From Streptomyces sp. BK239 (GTDB lineage: Bacteria; Actinomycetota; Actinomycetes; Streptomycetales; Streptomycetaceae): a stretch of DNA of 64,000 nt. Position numbers and translations under genes: made by a program. The DNA is taken from positions 682,001 through 746,000 of the forward strand of contig NZ_SHKS01000002.1 of assembly GCF_004217285.1 (NCBI RefSeq). The letters are read 5' to 3'. The number at the start of each line of letters is the position of its first letter. Position 1 is the stretch's first letter. This document shows, piece after piece, positions 61,881 to 64,000 of the stretch. Below the pieces are notes generated by a model. The model made no database searches and was not told the origin of the DNA. It was given only the letters and a program-made list of their open reading frames with translations.

Positions 61881-62939
61881 TCAGAGGAGCTCGATCAGCC
61901 TGTCGGTGAACTCGGCGGTGGTCGCGGATCCGCCCAGGTCGCGGGTGCGGGTGTCGGTCTTGGCCAGCACCGAGGCGATCGCGTCCGTGATGTCCCTGGC
62001 CGCGGCTGCATGGCCGAGGTGGTCGAGCATCATGGCCGCGGACCAGATCGCACCCAGCGGGTTGGCGATGCCCTGGCCCGCGATGTCGGGCGCGGAGCCG
62101 TGTACCGGCTCGAACATCGAGGGGAACTCACCCTCGGGGTTGAGATTGGCCGCCGGGGCGACGCCGATCGATCCGGCGACCGCGGCCGCGAGGTCGCTGA
62201 GAATGTCGCCGAAGAGGTTGGAGGCGACGACGACGTCGAAGCGGGCGGGGTCCAGGACGAACTTGGCCGCCAGCGCATCGATGTGCTCCTGGTCCCAGGT
62301 GACGCCGGGGTGTTCGGCGGCCCGCTCGGCGATCAGCTCGTCCCAGAACGGCATGGTGTGAATGATGCCGTTGGACTTGGTGGCGGAGGTGAGCTTCCCT
62401 CGGCGGCGGGCGGCGAGCGAGAACGCGTAGTCGGCGACACGGGTGACCCCGGCCCGGGTGAACACCGATTCCTGGACGGCCAGCTCCTCGGCCGTGCCCT
62501 GGTTCAGCCGTCCGCCGATCTCGCTGTACTCGCCCTCGACGTTCTCCCGCACGACGACGAGATCGACCTCGCCCGGCTGCGCGCCGCGCACCGGACTGTC
62601 GATGCCCGCGAAGACACGGACGGGCCGGAGGTTGACGTACTGGCGGAAGCTGCGCCGTATCGGGATCAGCAACCCCCACAGCGAGACATGGTCCGGGACC
62701 CCCGGGTAGCCGACGGCGCCCAGCAGGATCGCGTCCTTGTCGCGCAGCTGGTCGATCCCGTCGGCGGGCATCATCGCGCCCTCCCGCAGGTACCGCTCGC
62801 ACGACCAGTCGTACGACGTGTAGGACAGGCTGAAACCGTGGCGGCGGCCGAGAACATCGAGCACCCGCTGTGCTGGGGGCAGTACCTCGGCGCCGATGCC
62901 GTCGCCGGGGATCAGGGCAATGCGGTGGTTCGTCGTCAT
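61881..62939 (-). CDS. Tartrate dehydrogenase / beta-decarboxylating dehydrogenase
   Basis: This 352-aa protein belongs to the isocitrate/isopropylmalate dehydrogenase family: RIALIPGDGIGAEVLPPAQR, VVRENVEGEYSEIGGR, SNLFGDILSDLAAAVAGSIG and EPVHGSAPDIAGQGIANPLG. GLLIPIRRSFRQYVNLRPVR is the tartrate-dehydrogenase type. It oxidises and may decarboxylate a 2-hydroxy-dicarboxylic acid with NAD. It is downstream of a LysR gene on the same strand, which probably regulates it. Confidence 0.86.
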   Translation of the reverse strand: MTTNHRIALIPGDGIGAEVLPPAQRVLDVLGRRHGFSLSYTSYDWSCERYLREGAMMPADGIDQLRDKDAILLGAVGYPGVPDHVSLWGLLIPIRRSFRQYVNLRPVRVFAGIDSPVRGAQPGEVDLVVVRENVEGEYSEIGGRLNQGTAEELAVQESVFTRAGVTRVADYAFSLAARRRGKLTSATKSNGIIHTMPFWDELIAERAAEHPGVTWDQEHIDALAAKFVLDPARFDVVVASNLFGDILSDLAAAVAGSIGVAPAANLNPEGEFPSMFEPVHGSAPDIAGQGIANPLGAIWSAAMMLDHLGHAAAARDITDAIASVLAKTDTRTRDLGGSATTAEFTDRLIELL

Positions 62940-62987
62940 GCCGTCAATTGCAGCAAGGCGGTCCGCGGGGCGTCCAAGACGCAAAGC

Positions 62988-63003
62988 GGATATCCCTTAT
63001 AAG
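62988..63003. promoter_or_regulatory. Adjacent palindromes GGATATCC and CTTATAAG
   Basis: GGATATCC (62988-62995) and CTTATAAG (62996-63003) are two perfect 8-bp palindromes joined end to end, in the 73-base gap upstream of the tartrate-dehydrogenase-like gene. This is AT-rich for the genome. It could combine a -10 region with a LysR-regulator contact site. Confidence 0.4.
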
Positions 63004-63012
63004 CGGCGCCTA

Positions 63013-63885
63013 TCAGCTGTCGGCGGCCGTGAGGAACGCGGCGGCTGCCGGCGACAGGCTGCCGCGTCGGCTGACGAGAGCGATGTCCAAGGTGGTCTCC
63101 GGCTCGATGTCCAGGACGCGGGCGCCCAGCCGCCGGGCGAGGTCCCGCCAGGAATCCATGACCACGGCGAGGCCGACACCGGCCAGTACCAGGGGCATGA
63201 GCGACACCCGGTGCTCGGTCTCGGCGGCGACGGTGAACTCGATGCCCTGGTCCCGCAGCGCGTCGACGTAGGCGCGCATCCCGGTACCCGGCTGCCCGAC
63301 GATCAGCCGCCGTCCTGCGAGTTCCTGGCACTCCACCGCCGTCCGACCAGCGAACGGGCCGTCGGCCGGCACCATCAGAACGAAGCGCTGCCGCCCCAGC
63401 GCATGGGAGACGACCTCCTTGTCGGAGAGCGGCCCGGCGGACGCCAACAGGCCCAGTTCCACGGCACCCGTGCGCACCATGTCGATCACATCACGCGCGG
63501 TGAACGCCGCTTTGATGGCCACGGAGACGCCCGGATACCGGTGGCTGAAGGCGCTCACCAGACTCGTCAGCGGCTCCACCGCCTGCGACGGCACGGATGC
63601 CACGTCCAGGCGCCCCTCTCGAAGCTCGTGCACCGCCGCGACACTCGCCCGCGCCGTCTCCAGACTCCGCACGGCCTCCCGGGCAGGCTCGATCAGAGCC
63701 CTTCCGGCCTCCGTCAGCACTGCCCTACGCCCGATGCGATGGAACAACTCGGAACCGAGATCACGCTCCAGTGCCCGCACGGCCTGCGAAAGCGACGGCT
63801 GCGACACGTACAGAGCCGAGGCCGCACGGTTGAACCCCCCACGATCAACGATCGCAAGGAAGTACTCCAGCTGCCGAATGTCCAT
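63013..63885 (-). CDS. LysR-family transcriptional regulator
   Basis: This 290-aa protein has the N-terminal winged helix (MDIRQLEYFLAIVDRGGFNR, AASALYVSQPSLSQAVRALE) and a C-terminal effector domain (GRLDVASVPSQAVEPLTSLV, then GVGLAVVMDSWRDLARR). GAGGG lies upstream of the ATG at 63885. It precedes the tartrate-dehydrogenase-like gene on the same strand by 73 bases and probably controls it. Confidence 0.88.
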   Translation of the reverse strand: MDIRQLEYFLAIVDRGGFNRAASALYVSQPSLSQAVRALERDLGSELFHRIGRRAVLTEAGRALIEPAREAVRSLETARASVAAVHELREGRLDVASVPSQAVEPLTSLVSAFSHRYPGVSVAIKAAFTARDVIDMVRTGAVELGLLASAGPLSDKEVVSHALGRQRFVLMVPADGPFAGRTAVECQELAGRRLIVGQPGTGMRAYVDALRDQGIEFTVAAETEHRVSLMPLVLAGVGLAVVMDSWRDLARRLGARVLDIEPETTLDIALVSRRGSLSPAAAAFLTAADS

Positions 63886-64000
63886 GACGCACCCTCTGCC
63901 CTCAACAAAGCAGCCGACGACTCGATGGTCCCGACCATGGTTGCGTGAAGGACAGCCTCGACGAAGCACGGACCCCCGATGCAGTGACCGTTTCTGTCCC
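63886..64000. other. Right-edge sequence, no gene identified
   Basis: The final 115 bases contain the LysR promoter region. No additional reading frame is supported before the window ends. Confidence 0.4.

Overview
The window is about 72 % GC, with actinobacterial codon use, GTG and ATG starts, stop/start overlaps and gene families typical of Streptomyces (SARP regulator, DUF5999, DUF6299, DUF6099, SepF-like protein, mycothiol-dependent isomerase family, F420-type LLM oxidoreductase). I read it as a chromosomal segment of a Streptomyces or close relative. No rRNA, tRNA, CRISPR array or intact insertion sequence was seen.

Bases 1-11600 hold the end of a superfamily-1 helicase, a phage-T4-beta-like protein, and then the most unusual block. 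Three small secreted proteins are each little more than one cysteine-bearing SH3-like domain. With them are an AfsR-type SARP-NB-ARC-TPR regulator, a VanX/M15-type D-Ala-D-Ala dipeptidase, an ECF-like sigma factor, and two secreted peptidoglycan hydrolases (NlpC/P60 and M23) that end in the same SH3-like domain. Eight contiguous 11-bp direct repeats sit directly before the dipeptidase start. I infer a regulated cell-wall-remodelling or wall-lytic system.

Bases 11600-19320 encode RidA, an acyl-CoA dehydrogenase, an aryl-CoA ligase, PaaX, an 833-aa salicylate-hydroxylase/Old-Yellow-Enzyme fusion and an enoyl-CoA hydratase. This fits aerobic 2-aminobenzoyl-CoA (anthranilate) degradation. The ligase has a 1-base frameshift, and the fusion enzyme has an N-terminal extension encoded by dispersed intergenic repeats. 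Bases 19600-24000 hold a RsbW-like ATPase and an arginine deiminase / ornithine carbamoyltransferase / permease operon. Bases 24100-26243 hold an SPFH protein with an 11-residue repeat, translationally coupled to an NAD-kinase-like protein. A repeat field follows, then the Hen1-Pnkp RNA repair operon (26732-30756).

Bases 30869-38470 are mostly core-like genes: lipoproteins, LLM oxidoreductase, MazG-like, SepF-like, NDH-2-like FAD protein, DUF3253 and a mycothiol-dependent family. Bases 38600-50950 are accessory and partly decayed. They hold broken alcohol dehydrogenase, aldo/keto reductase, TetR, hydrolase, hydroxypyruvate-isomerase-like and epimerase remnants; a TetR regulator with four copies of one operator serving an SDR, a ferredoxin-like protein and a YhgE/Pip-like membrane protein; a second TetR with SDR, aldo/keto reductase and quinone-oxidoreductase-type genes; and a CopG-Doc toxin-antitoxin module.

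Bases 51045-63885 are a catabolic block. Eight same-strand genes (sarcosine-oxidase-like oxidase, type-II HAD, three-part amino-acid ABC importer, PuuB-like oxidase, succinate-semialdehyde-type dehydrogenase, D-2-hydroxyacid dehydrogenase) face a PucR regulator. A tartrate-dehydrogenase-like gene and a LysR regulator follow. Together they suggest uptake and oxidative deamination of an amine or amino acid whose identity the sequence does not reveal.
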